Source: Flaccisagitta enflata (lineage: Eukaryota; Chaetognatha; Sagittoidea; Aphragmophora). From it: a stretch of DNA of 64,000 bases. A program made the translations under genes and the position numbers. Each line of letters opens with the position of its first letter. Within the stretch, counting starts at the first letter, position 1. The stretch lies in assembly GCA_965153355.1 (NCBI GenBank), contig OZ231127.1, positions 6,758,001 to 6,822,000 of the forward strand. The letters are read 5' to 3'. The notes under the pieces were generated by a model that made no database searches, was not told where the DNA came from, and saw only the letters and a program-made list of their open reading frames with translations. Positions 42,751 through 55,739 of the stretch are shown here, in pieces.

Positions 42751-43565
42751 GTAAGTTTATCCTGTTGCAATGTTTGTCACCTTTATGTTGTTATTTCATA
42801 CATTCAATACACAATGAATATGCATGAAGTTTGTTGAATATCTGTGCTTCGACGACTGAAGATAGATTGAATTACCATCTTGGCCAAAAAAACTTTCTTC
42901 GCATTTTTCTCCTTTTTTGAGTCAAAATTTTTTGCCAAATGTGAAAGAGCTTAGATGATATTTGGCTCAAAAAGGAGATTTCCCAGTCCAAACTGATAAA
43001 AAATGTCATATGAAATTGCATGTTTGGGATATTCCATTTTTATGTTTTAATACTATACAAAAATGGCCGCCAATCTACAAATTCCACGTTCAAAATCACA
43101 CATAATTAGATCGCCCAATTATTAATCAATTTTGCATGTTTTCATGTCCTCATCGCCGTCTGTATCGTTGATTTAACTTTGAATATTAATCAAATAAGGC
43201 CATAGATTTTTACATCTACTGACATTTGACTGAATGTTTTTTTTCCCTGAGATAAAGAAATGTCAAAAGCGTAATTGCATTTTACCACTGTATGACCATG
43301 ATAATAACAAAACATCTGCACATGATTGCTTTCCCTAACCCCTGAACTTCCCTAAGTTACTAAGCAAGGATGAAAACTAATCATGTGTAAAAAACTCGCC
43401 TTAAAACCCCATGCATGAGGCACGTGAACAAAACAATGGCACAATGACCACAAAGGTTTGATATGGGACCAAACTGGTTTCTACCGGCATGATATCGTAG
43501 CATCTATCGCTGATTGACTTATTTAAAAAAGAGGAAAAAAAACAATTAAAAAGGAACTGAGAAAG
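42751..43565. other. Non-coding stretch, putative intron
   Basis: A/T-rich; nothing recognisable. Confidence 0.4.
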
Positions 43566-43888
43566 AAAACAAACAGTAATGGCTGCCAAAGTGGCTTTGG
43601 ACACAAAATGGCGAAAACTGAAAAACTTTTCCAAAATCTACACCAAAATTTTGGAAGAGGAAAAGGTTCGTGAAGTGGCTTTGGCAACCACGTGGTCAAA
43701 TATGGCGGCCAACAGGAAACCGTCAGTGACACTGCAAGCAGATGGTTGCTTAGTTACGGGAGAAACAGGAGACGCCATCTTGGAAAAGGAATCGGGAAGC
43801 GTCTCCATTAAACAAAAGGACAAGAGAAAATTACCGCCGCATAGAAGCAACTCTTTGGAAAGCTGGGACGGAGACTTTCTCTTCAAAG
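43566..43888 (+). CDS. Candidate exon, possible start of an Asp-Gly-repeat protein
   Basis: Open from a possible acceptor gagaaag at 43565 (phase 2, matching 42666-42750), or from ATG 43579, to a donor gtcatt at 43889 (phase 1). About 103 residues from the ATG: a basic, helical N-terminal part (TKWRKLKNFSKIYTKILEEE) and then ADGCLVTGETGDAILEKESG, which resembles the DGKIVT..GDIL.pG repeat of the large exon at 46831. No in-phase link to the 45602 exon was found, so an exon may be missing or the donor may differ. Confidence 0.4.
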
Positions 43889-44064
43889 GTCATTCAACTT
43901 TTCCTTTCAAAATTTTTCAACTTCGATTTGTCCCTTAAAATCTTCTCATAGAGGATGAAATTCTTTCCCTAAAAAGAAACAATTTTCAAAATCCTGATGT
44001 TTATCTTGGACCCGATTGAGCTAAAACCCATCAATGATATCTTTACAAATGATAAAAGTAATAA

Positions 44065-44336
44065 GGGAGTGTTTCTAGTCAAAGACGATGGCGTTTTGAA
44101 AGGGCCACTCCGTCGCTCGCTACGTTCGTTCGCTCGCACCACTCACTCCGCTCACTCGCTCTGTAGCGCTCTGCTTTGCTAAGCTCGCTTGGCTCGCTCG
44201 CTCCATTCACGGGCTTGCTCACTCACTTCGCTCACCCCCTCGTGGGACAGTTGAAATTCTTGAATATGTGTTCTCACTGTTATCGCGTTTCACGGGATCA
44301 AACGCGTTTTTCATCTTCACTAGAAACACGCCCTAA
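44065..44336 (+). mobile_element. ~270-bp TIR element (cgctcactccgctc family)
   Basis: Ends ggagtgtttctagtcaaaga and cactagaaacacgccct are inverted. Between them: gggccact.cgtcgctcgctacg, repeated cactccgctcactcgctc blocks, and tcgtgggacagttgaaattc. Other copies: 57252-57520 (reverse), 60071-60272, degenerate at 5795 and 16838. Confidence 0.85.
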
Positions 44337-44872
44337 GAACGAATCTCTTGCCAAAATATTGCAATGGAACCAAGGCAAAGGGGATTAGGATAATCTTGCT
44401 GAAATCCTATCGTAGTTGTCGGCAATCAGGATTGGAAATTGATGTACAAAAATGGACGATATAAAAGATTGATGGAAAAGTCCATCTGTATATCGTCATT
44501 CGCTTATTTGATCTGTGAGGCATGATTTGCTGTGAGTTCTCACTCCTCCATTAGAAAGAACTCATCTTAGTTTTCTTGTCTAGTTCAAATTGTTATGTTG
44601 TCCAAGTAAAAAGATTTTCATGTTCACTCATACACAAAGTTCTTAACGTCGTGCTAAGGATTGTAACTGTTTAAGTATGTTGTCTTAATACGTATGTCTG
44701 TCTCGTTCTTTAATATAAGATAATTTACATAATTTACATAATTTCCATCAAACATTGGAACTTTTGGAAGTTCCTTTCAAAAAGAGAAAAAAAAACGAAA
44801 AAGAAAACAGAATGTCTTTTTCTTTTAAGGAAAAAAAAGATGCCTGATGGAGGAATTTGATAGAGGCCACAC

Positions 44873-45482
44873 TTACCGGGTCTTCAATCTCGACTGGGAA
44901 AAAGTATTAAGCTTTTACTCTCAGATGCTTCTTTTCCATAACCTGGAATTAATTTTTCTTTGTAGTACTATGTTTGACGTTTTTTGTGACAAAATTTCAT
45001 TGGTCTGGGTCAAATATTTTGTCCACAACATCGATTTAAAGTAAAAGAAGCATTTTCAGATGAAGCTCAATTTAGCCTTGATTCATCAAAATTGTTTTTC
45101 TTTGGTTTGCTCATACTTCTCATTGGATTGAGCAACAAATGTCAGATTGGTCTTGATAGAAGATATATTTTTAACAAATTTTGTAATACAACCTTACTTC
45201 ATGACTATTTTGACATTTGCAGCGCAAACTGATCAAAAAAGAGGAAATATGAGAAAAATGATTTTGATGAAAAAGGGATAAATTGAGCTTCAGCCATGAA
45301 TACTCGTTTTACTTCAAATTGATGTTGTGGACAAAATATTTGACCCAGACCAATGAAATTTTGACACAAAAAACGTCAAACACAGTACTACATAGAAAAA
45401 TTGATTCCGAGTCATTGAGATGAAGCATCTGAGGGTAAAAGCTTGATACTTTTTCCCAGTTGAGATTGAAGACCCGGTATCA
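44873..45482. mobile_element. ~610-bp fold-back element with ~170-bp inverted arms
   Basis: The arm at 44873-45045 (accgggtcttcaatctcgac... aacatcgatttaaagt) is repeated inverted at 45305-45482 (acttcaaattgatgtt... gttgagattgaagacccggt) with moderate divergence. Non-coding interior. Confidence 0.85.
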
Positions 45483-45572
45483 CTTATCATTTCTTTTTCT
45501 ATATCCTTCATTCACTATCAAGGAAAGAGTAACCTTTTCCCGCGCTCCCCCTTTTTCCTTCTTTTTCCATTT

Positions 45573-48500
45573 ATGAATTATACAAACCATACAAAAAAAA
45601 GTGAGCTGGAGAAAAATGAGCGTCTGGCCCGCGAACGTCTCCGCGCGGAGAGAGAAGCCAAAAGAAAAGAACAAGAAGAAAAAGAAAGATTGGAAGAAGA
45701 AGAACGTCAAAGAAAAGCGGAACAAGAAAGACTTGAAGAGGAAGAAAGACTTAGGAAGGAGATCGAAGCCGCGGAAGAGGCTAGAAGGTAGGGCGGTCGA
45801 GGATTTAGGGTCAAATTTCAAAAAATTGACACACTACAGCCATTTGCAAAAATATATCATCTTGAAAAAAAATCGATCATCCAGAAAAAAAAACTTTGGA
45901 GAGGCAGTGTCTCACAGATAGAAATAAAAAAGAACTAAGCTGCAGATCCCAGATTGGTCGCATTTTAAAGAGTTTAGAAAGCTCTAAAAATGCGACCAAT
46001 ATAATCGTCATAGCTTTTTTTTGCTTGGGAGAAAAGTATTTTAGGGTCAACAATTTCTTTTAAAGATAAGTCTATTTTATGAGGTTTTCCTCACGAAAAA
46101 GGGTTTGAATTTGAATATAAAACCCTGTCAACCACAACAACAACATAGGCTTATTAAAAACAGTAAGCCTATGTAGTTTTGTTATTACCAATAATGTTTC
46201 ATGTTTGATTTCCACCCCCTTCTTGTGGGAAAGTCTTCTTTCAGTGTATATCATGCATATAACCCTAGTATACAAATTTTTTGACACCTTCGACCTAAAT
46301 CCCCGACCGCCCTACTCAAAGGCAAAAAGCCGCTCGATTGGCGCAGAAGAACAAATGGAAGATGGGAGTGGCCAAAGCGAGAGCGGCCGAAAACGCTGCT
46401 GACAGGGCCAGGCAGGCCGGACAAATGTTGGCACTCACCCCAGATGGAAAAATCGTCACCGCCAATGGAGATATTCTTTTGGAAGGAGCAAAGGTAGAAT
46501 ACTTTATGGAGGATTATTTTTGGAATCAAATTCCACATTGAGAGTTGGGAAATAAATGCATTTATCTTGGTATAAGTGAAAGACAGGTGAAAACTGAATC
46601 TTTTTTCTTCAATGATGGAATGACAAAAGTTTACAAGTTTGTAGCATTGTTCGTTACAGTGTTGGAATTACCATTTGAGATGGGTTTGGCAGGAAAAACA
46701 AACAGACAAAAAAAGGATTGATTTTTGAAACATGTTTTGGTCAAAATAGCTGAAATTTGCATTTCCTCTTTTTTCTGGGCAAAATGAAAATCTTACACTA
46801 CTTCAATTCTAACAAAATCTGCGCTCCTAGATCACCACCGTGGATGGTCAAGTGCTCACCGTCGGTCCAGATTGGAAATTATACAATGAAAATTTCGAGG
46901 AATTTGTTGTTTGTCAAGATGGCACCTTGAAAGGTCCTTACGGCGTTCTCTTGCACCCATCGGGAGAGATCGTGATGGCAGATGGCACCGTCAAAGAAGC
47001 CACTTCCAAGACCACCATCATTCGAAAAACGCCCGACGGCAAAATCATCACAAAAGGCGGAGAAATCCTGGAACCCGGAGCCAAGATTCTGACCAATGAT
47101 GGACATCCGTTGATGGTGCAAACGGATGGCTCATTGGTTGACGCGGATGGAAAAGTGTACAAGATGGCGGCGGATGGAACCATTCTGTCCAAAGATGGAC
47201 ACGTTATCGAGATAAATGGTCAAGTTCTGACTCCAGATGGGAAAGTGGTTTCCGCTGTACCACCAACTCCGGTTGTCAGGTCCAGAGCTGATGGAAAAAT
47301 CGTCACCGCGTCGGGTGACATTTTGGAGCCAGGAATGTCGATGACCACGACTGATGGGCTCAAATTAGTCCTCGATGAAGATGGCAGGTTGAAAGACGAG
47401 GATGGTAATATCTACGATTTGTCACCAGATGGGAAAATTACCGGACTGGATGGCTCCGTCTATTATCCTTCCGGCTCTGTCACCGCCGCAGATGGACATG
47501 AGATGTCTGTAGTCAGTGACGCGCATTCTTCACCTATTCATCTCCAGCATGATGGTTCCATGGTTATGCAATCTGGAGTGAAGATCGAGCCTGGCAGCAA
47601 ATTGATCACCGATGATGGACATCATTTAATGTTGACAGAAGATGGCAAGTTAGTTGATGATGATGGGAATGTGTTTCAAATGGCACCTGATGGGTCCATC
47701 ATATCTCCCTCTGGACAGGTCCTGAAACCAACAGAGAAAGTATTGAGCGCGGATGGCCATCTGGTAGTCCAAGAAGACAATCATCCTCTTTTAGTGGCAA
47801 ATACCGATGGAAGTGTCGCCACCACAACCGGCGCAAATTTGCCGGCTGGGGCCAAAATCCAACTTGAAAATGGTGTATTTGTCGCTGTCGGAAGTGATGG
47901 CAGTTTCGCTGACCATCGAGGCGACGTTTACTCCATGGCAGCCGATGGGTCATTTGTCAACGCAGCGGGAGAATCTATTTATCCAACTGGTCAGATATTG
48001 ACAAAAGAAGGCAAAGTGGTCGCCATTGACGCTAAAAGACCCGCCCTTCAAATCAGGCCAGATGGAAAAGTCTCGACTTCAGTTGGCCAAGTGATGGAAA
48101 CTGGATCTAAAGTCATTACGGCCGACAACAAAATGTTGGTGTTGCAAAGTAATGGAGAGTTCCTAGACAAGCAAGGACACAAATATATCTTAGCTGCTGA
48201 TGGTGCGATGGTCTCTACTGAAACTGGGGAGGTGATAAAGCTGAATGGGCAAGTGATGTTAAACGATGGTTCTATCATTCTCTCTGAACCAAATGCCTCT
48301 GCTTTCAATGAAAAGCTTAAAGGCACCATCTTAACCGCAGATGGCAAAGAAGTTCTTCCCGGCAGTAAAGTACTGGTAGATGGCATCGCTACTCTGACAG
48401 TAACTGAAAGGGGCACTTTGATGGATGTTCAAGATAAAGAATTCCACGTTCATGATGAAGGTTTCTTCGTTGGCCCCTATGGAAAAGTGATGAATCCCAA

Positions 48501-50925
48501 TGGAAAAGTCATAACCCATGATAATAAAGTCATTTTTGCCAATCCTAACGCCCCACTCTTATGTTCCAAACCCAATGGAATGATTGTAACAGCGGTGGGA
48601 CAAAAGTTGACGCCAGGCAGTAAAGTCATGACCACTTTGGGACAGTTACTCACTTACACCAAAGATGGCACTTTGGTGGATGAGGCAGGCACATGCTACG
48701 CGGTATTTCCCAATGGTGATATCATATCCATCGATGGATCAAAATCCTTGGAGCCAAATGGACAAATCATTTCCCCAGATGGTCAGGTTTCCTTAGCCAA
48801 TCCCCATCCCTCTCCCATTTCCGTATCCCCCAAAGGAGTGCTGGTCAACTCTGCAAATATCAAAATTGAGCTAGGATCAAAACTCGTACTCGAAGATCGA
48901 TCCATTCTCACAGTTGGAACGGAAAATGTTCTTTTGGATGATTTTGGAAACGCCTACCACGTGTCACCAGATGGAGCCATATTCAAGGAGAATCAGAAAC
49001 TTTATCTCACCGGCAAAATGATTCTTCCCAATGGCGGCGATTCCATCGCAAACATCTGCGCTCCCGCCGTACACGCTTCCTTCGATGGCTCCATCGTCAA
49101 TGCCGCGGGTGAACCTTTTATTCCTGGATCCAAGATCATTCTGGAAGATGGTCGCGTTCTTGTCTTAAATGATAATGGGAATCTCATCGGCGTGAATGGA
49201 GTCATCTTTTGGATGACGCCCGAAGGAATGGTTATCACTCCCGAGCACAGAGCTGTTTTTCCCACTGGCGAAATCATCGATCCTTCTGGCAATATCACCA
49301 ATGGTAATTCGTTGAAACCGTTGATTTCTCAAAGAATTGATGGAGAAATCGTAACATCGAATGGTGTGATTTTGACCCCCGGCAGTCAAATAACGGCCGC
49401 GAGTGGAATGATTCTGACTATGCAGTCTAATGGGTCTTTTGTGGACAGCGCCGGTAATTCTTTCATCATGACCCATGAAGGAAAATTGCTTGACAGCGCC
49501 GGTAATCAATCGACGGTGACCTCCCACGTTATTGAAACTGAAGATGGAAAACTCATTTCTGCCAATCCTTACTCTGGCCCATTTAGCAGAGGCAAAGATG
49601 GCCAAGTTAAAATGGCCACTGGCCAAGCATTGAGTGAAGGGTCCACTTTATTCCTTGAGAATGGCAAACAAATTGATTTTATTGGGGGAGAATTTAAAGA
49701 TAAAGATGGAAATGTTTATGTCTTGGGAGAGAATGGATGTTTTGTAGATGTAGATAGTAACGAGTTTTCAGCCACTGGAAAAGTAAAGCTCGCCAATGGA
49801 ATGATCATTATGGCTGATCCAACCATGCCAGCGGTTCAAAGAAAACCAAGTGGGGCCTTGATTACGGCATCTGGAGAACAACTCAAAGATTCATTTACAA
49901 TGTTTTTGAGCGATGGCGTTGAGATTCATGGTGATCCTGATGGCCAATTAAGAAATGGATCTGGTTCTCCTCAATTTTTAATGAAAGACGGCAACTTATT
50001 GTCGCACAATGACAGAATATCACCAATCAGAGACAATCTGCTTGACGCTGAAAATCACGTCATTCAAGCCAAACCATTGTTCAGTAAAGCGGCTGATGGT
50101 TCGTTAGTCATGTCATCGGGAGTCGTGGTTAAACCGGGACATCAAATCGAATTCGTCGATTCCTCCTTCGTGACTTTGGGCAAGGATAATTCATTATCCA
50201 ATGTGGATGGCGAACAGTTTGTCATCAACTCGGCGGGATTAATGACAGATTTAGTTGAAAATGTCGTTGAAATCACGGGCAAGATTGTATCGAGAGATGG
50301 TGCCATCGTCGCCAAAGATCCACCTCCGCTCATCGTCAGTCAAAGCGGATCCATCATTACCAGCACGGGAAAGCTCTTCAAATTGGCGGAGGATGGATCA
50401 CTCACCGATCCTGTCACGGGAGAAATCCTGTCGGATTCATCTCTGGGTATCAGAAGACTCTTTGATGGGTATCTTCTGCTGGCCGATGGTCAAGTCCGGT
50501 CACCATCGGGAAGTGTCACCAAGATGGCTCCCAACGCGGAGTGCGTGCTCGTGGGCGAGAGTCGCCTCGTCACCAAAGACGGCGACATTTTCGAGCTGCA
50601 AAATGACGGAACTGTCATCGATTGCGAAGACCGCGATCATCAACTCACATTCTTAGACTTGCAAAGTCTGGGAGTCGTCGAAATTCCCGAGGGTCACCTC
50701 ATGACTCCGATCGACGGCAAGTTGATGACGAAAGACGGTCGAGTATTCATCGCGAGAGTCGACGGGATGCTGGAATCTACCGTCGACGGACAGCTGCACA
50801 CGGCGGCGTCTTTGGGCATCGGCATCACGATGAGGGAAAATGGGAAAGTGGAAGGACCCAACGGAGTCACGATCTGTTCATTAGCCAAAGCGCATGGAAG
50901 AGGAGGCAGATCATCACCCAGGAAC

Positions 50926-50956
<31 letters not shown>

Positions 50957-51130
50957 GAGGCAGCGATTCGGGTCAAGGTTCCGACATCGCTTCCGATAAA
51001 AGCTTCGGCGATATTTACTGGAATGGAATCGGCATCGAATTGTGCCAGGAAAAGATGGACTTTGCCGAAGTGGTTCTGGAAGCGGCCAAGAAGAAACAAC
51101 CGCTTCAACCGGGAGAATACAGAATTCTTG
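45573..51130 (+). CDS. Large Asp-Gly beta-repeat protein with coiled-coil head
   Basis: Not recognised. Exons: 45573 (ATG; or 45602 if spliced from upstream) to 45787; 46322-46493; 46831-51130; donors gtaggg, gtagaa, gtgagt; phases 2, 0, 1. At least 1560 residues. The first exon is a charged coiled coil (ERLARERLRAEREAKRKEQ); the second is Ala/Arg/Lys-helical and ends with the first repeat motif (PDGKIVTANGDILLEGAK). The 4.3-kb exon encodes about 14-15 tandem repeats of ~84-87 residues, each of the form DG.ivT..G..L.PGsk......L.l..DG.l.d..Gn.y...pDG.i....G.v..p.G.v....G. Repeats are diverged at codon level, so the array is old and under protein selection. Near the end a ten-His run is encoded by a CAT repeat (about 50926-50957). 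Continuation after 51130 is uncertain. Probably a structural beta-solenoid or fibre; the location is unknown. Confidence 0.8.
45788..46321. other. Intron with small inverted repeats
   Basis: Contains attggtcgcatttt / aaaatgcgaccaat around 45954-46001 and taggcttatt..aataagcct-like inverted segments near 46145-46172, reminiscent of the short fold-back elements elsewhere. Confidence 0.5.
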
Positions 51131-51759
51131 GTGAGTCTTCTTTTTTTTTAATGGGTTTATTTAGACACTTTTTTTTTCAAAATCAAATCAGGCTGGAGTG
51201 GTCATGAAATAATCTCTGGTCTGAAATTCTTAGTGGTTGTCCAGATCCAACCACTCAAATTTTCGGTTGTTATGTTGGTTGGTACTTCAGGATGGTAAGT
51301 TGAATGGTTTATCATTGGGTGGGTTACTTCGACGGTTACTTACTTTTTGGGTTACTCACAATTATGATTATATCCTGCTTGCTCAAAGCTCATAGATAAA
51401 TCATAACCAAGCTTGGCTTTCCTTCATGTAGGCATTTTTGGACCAGAGTTGTAGTTTTTGCATCCCTGCTTCTGGCATACTACAAGCAACGGCCTTGTTT
51501 ATAATCATACCTAGATTGTTGTTTTCTACTGAAAGGAAAAAAAAGCTTGAGGTTAGAAATATCTGCGAACAGAAATCAAAAAAAAAAAAAAAAAAAAAAA
51601 AAAGAAGAAGAAAAAACAAACATCAAAAGACTCAGATTCATAGTACAAACCTTTTTGTTTCCTTTGTTCCTATGTTCATTTTGCATTTTGCGTTTTGCAG
51701 TGACCACATTAGCTTCATTCCCCATTCTGTTTTGCCGCTGCATGCTGGTCACCAACGCA
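51131..51759. other. Intronic or 3' region of the repeat-protein gene
   Basis: A possible terminal exon lies at 51701-51768: strong acceptor cgttttgcag, phase 1 as required, 22 hydrophobic residues then TAG. Its last codons run into the first unit of the 49-bp array, so the end may have been remodelled. Poly-A at about 51580-51603. Confidence 0.35.
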
Positions 51760-52412
51760 TCGCTTTAGAAGAACATATATATGATATATTTACTGAATGA
51801 CCCACGCATCGCTTTAGAAGAACATTTATATGATATATTTGCTGAATGACTCACTCATTGCTTTAGAAGAACATATATATGATATATTTACTGAATGACC
51901 CACGCATCGCTTTTGAAGAACATTTATATGATATATTTACTGAAAGACCCACGCATTGCTTTAGAAGAACATTTATATGATATATTTGCCGAATGACTCA
52001 CGCATTGCTTTAGAGGAACATACATATAGTACATTTACTGAATGACCCACGCATCGCTTTAGAAGAACATATATATGATATGATTACTGAATGACCCATG
52101 CATCACTTTAGAAGAACATATATATGATATATTTACTGAATGACCCATGCATCACTTTAGAAGAACATATATATGATATATTTACTGAATGACCCACGCA
52201 TTGCTTTAGAGGAACATATATATGGTATATTTACTGAATGACCCACAGATTGCCTTAGAAGAACATATATATGATATATTTACTGAATGACCCTCGCATC
52301 GCTTTAGATGAACATATATATGATATATTTGCTGAATGACCCTTGCATCGCTTTAGAAGAACATATATATGATATATTTACTGAATGACCCACGCATCGC
52401 TTTAGAAAAATA
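51760..52412. repeat. 49-bp tandem repeat, about 13 copies
   Basis: Units of the form cgcatcgctttagaagaaca, tatatatgatatatttactg, aatgaccca. Copies differ by a few substitutions. Confidence 0.95.
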
Positions 52413-52424
52413 TATTCTCAATGA

Positions 52425-53080
52425 CCTTGATATATCCCCAAGCTTGTTTTAGTATTAAAGAGCATTCGCTAAGGAAGAACATATACTCAATGACCTTCAT
52501 ATATCCCCAAGCTTGTTTTATTATCAAAGGGCATTCGTTCGTACAAGATCAACCAAAAAAAAAGATCCTCAAAGAAAACAGGAATGCATGGCCAATAGGC
52601 TGGTTACCTGTAGGGTGAATTTGGCTCAAAATTTAAAATTCCTCCGCCATCTGACCATACATCCTAAGCGACCATACATCCTAAGCGGCATTTGGGCAGT
52701 ACAACAGACAAGCAGAGGTCGGTATTTGATCAAGAAACCCGCAAGGCAACACAATGGTAAAGTATATGAAAGCAATTTTACGCCCATTGTAACGCTATAG
52801 TGTTGCCGTGCGGGTTTTCTTTCCACATACCGATCTCCGCTTGCCTCAATTCCCTTTTGAATATGACGTAGAGTGTATGGTTAGTTGGCTGAGGCGTTTT
52901 GAAATTTGACCACATTTGACCCTCCAAGTAGCCGCCCTAATGGCCAATGAGCCTATGAGCATGAGCCATGCATTGTGTTTGCATGACGAAATCTCCCTGT
53001 CAAAAAATTATTATTTGATATCAGTGACGTCATAACCTTTCGCGGCATTCTAGACTCTCCAAAGTCTGTATCTGTCTGTC
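52425..53080. other. Non-coding stretch with a fold-back element
   Basis: A ~50-bp segment is duplicated near 52425 and 52485 (ccttgatatatccccaagct / ccttcatatatccccaagct). At 52715-52845 gcagaggtcggtattt and gtttcttgatc-like arms are inverted (ataccgatctccgcttgc), a ~130-bp fold-back. Confidence 0.6.
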
Positions 53081-53084
53081 TGGC

Positions 53085-53124
53085 TGGTTTTCTGTCTGTC
53101 TGTATTTGTTTCCGTCTATCTATG

Positions 53125-53173
<49 letters not shown>

Positions 53174-53530
53174 GCCTGTCTGTCTGTCTGTCTGTCTGTC
53201 TGTCTTTCTGTCTGTCTGTCTGTCTATCTGTCTGTCAATCTATCTCTCTGCCTTCTGTCTGTGTGTCTGTCTGTGTGTCTGTCTGTGTGTCTATATTCAT
53301 GTTCGTCTGTCTGTTAATCCATCCGTCCGTCTGTCCATCTGTCTGTCTGTATGTCTGTCTGTCTGTGTTTCTGTCTATATTCATGTTTGTCTGTTCGAGT
53401 GTCTTTTTGTCCGTCTGTCTGAATCCATGTTTGTCCGTCTGAGCACCGTTCAAACTCTGTTTCAGTCTCTGTTTGTCTGTCTGTCTGTTTGTTTGACTAT
53501 CTCTCTGTCTCTCTCATCTGTCTCTTTGTC
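53085..53530. repeat. TGTC microsatellite
   Basis: (TGTC)n with interruptions (cctgtctgtctg, tgtgtctgtc). Cys/Leu/Ser/Val frames are artefacts. Confidence 0.96.
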
Positions 53531-54060
53531 TTTTGCCTTTTGCCTATTGCCTTTTGCTCTATCTAGAATAAAACAACTCTACCCGTAAGGGCCCCACTTT
53601 AGAAGATGACAAAAAAATCATTACATTATCCCTTCCCTAAACCGATGAGGCCCTATGATGGAAATTCTGCACACAACAATATTCCATGCTTGAATCGAGA
53701 TTCCTTGTATACTCAAGGGGTTGTCGCATTGGGGACATTATCGAGATATTACATAGGCAATATCCCGATGATACAGATATCTAGATAACACGCCCAATGC
53801 GACGACCTTTTCATGTACTCAACGTATCCTGACTTGATAACTCTTTAAATCCTTCGCTGTTTCATCGAAACGCTATGATTCTCTTTAAAACTCGAGGTCT
53901 CAATTCCATGATTCCATGATTCCGATTCCATGTTTACGATTTTTCGCGTGTAAATTTGATGATGAGCAAATAAATTTGTACAAACTCCCGAAATAACTCG
54001 AATGGAGAACATTCCAAACTTTTCTCCATTTTTTTCCCGCACTTCGATACAGCTTAACTC
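53531..54060. other. Non-coding stretch with a small inverted repeat
   Basis: ggttgtcgcattgggg near 53720 and cccaatgcgacgacc near 53791 form a ~90-bp TIR element. No exon is supported. Confidence 0.5.
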
Positions 54061-54065
54061 TTTGT

Positions 54066-54330
54066 AACAAGTGAAGCGGGGTCACAATATCGTTGTGGAC
54101 GGGTGGGTAGGGGCATCCAACCCCTACCCACACCCCAACCCACCCCCAACACTCAAACATACACAAAAATATCTCATATGCTCGATTACCCACTTTTCAA
54201 CTTGATGACCTCCAATGGACCAACAGACCGACGAACCAACGGACTGAGGGACCGATGAACCGACGAACCGACTAACGGACTAACGGATGGACAAAGCTTC
54301 TTATAGAGTTGCGTGTCCGCAACTAAAAAG
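54066..54330 (-). repeat. Short interspersed repeat, full-length reverse copy
   Basis: Ends with AGTTGCG-TGTC-CGCAACT followed by aaaaag; contains an expanded gaccgacgaaccaacggac run and the GC-rich ccaacccctacccacacccc part. Same family as 13163. Confidence 0.82.
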
Positions 54331-54865
54331 GGATGAAAAAAGTTTTAACTTCTCGAAACGGAAAAGGACAAATATTTCTCATGATCCCTCAACTATCTGC
54401 ATTTTACTCCCGTAAAAAAATAACATAGGAATGGTTAGTTGGTAGTTATCTGCCCGTCCTTCTTATGCCAATTGCCTATGCCATAGGCTACGGGTGTTGT
54501 AAAGGAAATTTCAAATTTTTTTGACTGAAATGTTCATTTTTCCTTTTTTTTTAATGGTGAGAAAAATACCAAAATGTGATACAGGCGAAGATTCATAACA
54601 ATATATCCCATTTTGTAATTTTCTTGATATTGATTCTTTTTTGAAAGAATCATTTGCTGATTTCAAGTAAATTCTTTTGGGCTCGGGCTCAAAATTGGCC
54701 AGGCCCCAAAACATTTTATTATCCAAAACTGCTCAAAAACGATTCAAGGGCTACAGCAATTGAGATATGAGTCTTAGTACGTAAAGGGCAGTGGCCATCC
54801 TTGCTTTTGTGTTCAACTCTTTTCCAACGGCTTTCTAGAATCCCTAATTCTTAGTCATTTAGAAC

Positions 54866-55358
54866 ATTACGCTTATTTCTTTTTATAAGAACCAAGTTTA
54901 TAATCATAAGAACGTTAGGCTTAAAATTCTCCAAAATTTAAGAACATGCTAAGAACATGGGAAACTTTCATTTCTTTAGAAATAGAAAAACATAACGCCT
55001 AAATTTTTTTGAGATTTAAAAACATGCAAAAATATTATGAAGCTTCATTTTTCCACTGAAAATAATGAACCAGGACATAATTTCATACATATTTTTTGTT
55101 TTACAGTGTTTTCACTTCATTTTCATTCACTAAGAATTTTAAATATGCTGCGCTGTTGTTTCATTGACATTTTTCTCTCATTTGTTCTAAAAAGTCAAAC
55201 TCAAACCTATTATGAACGTTCTCAATCAAGGGTTAAAATCTGTATTTGAAATTTTAAATCCAAAATAATTTAAGAACGTTAAAGTGTTGAAACTGCCTTA
55301 AATTCATGAACATTGAAGGCTTGCCCAAAAAGTGACGTTCTTATAAAAAGAAATAAGT
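54866..55358. mobile_element. ~495-bp TIR element
   Basis: Inverted ends tacgcttatttctttttata (54867) and tataaaaagaaataagtgta (to 55359), about 25 bp. The interior is rich in 'aagaacat' words. Non-coding. Confidence 0.8.
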
Positions 55359-55739
55359 GTATTCCTCCCTCGGCCTAAACTTCCGAGCATTGATCGGCAT
55401 GCATCTTCAATAATGTAACCCATATCAATCATTTATCATGACCCTCTTCCAGGTTAAGTCGATCTCAAAACATGACACATGAGAAAAATGAATAAAATTG
55501 GCCATTTTCAGATTTTATCGTGGATCGGAAATTTATTGAGATAAAACTCGGTTTTGTCGCGAAGGAAAAGAAAAAAGAGTCATTCCATGAATTTTACTTT
55601 TGTACAGTTGCTTCCTTCTAAAAACAACGTCTTTTTCAAACTGTTATGTAGGCAAAAAGAATGGTAATTTACAAAAAAAAAATACGACTTTGCTTGACAA
55701 AAACCGCCATTGAATGATCGCTTATCGATCACAGATGCA

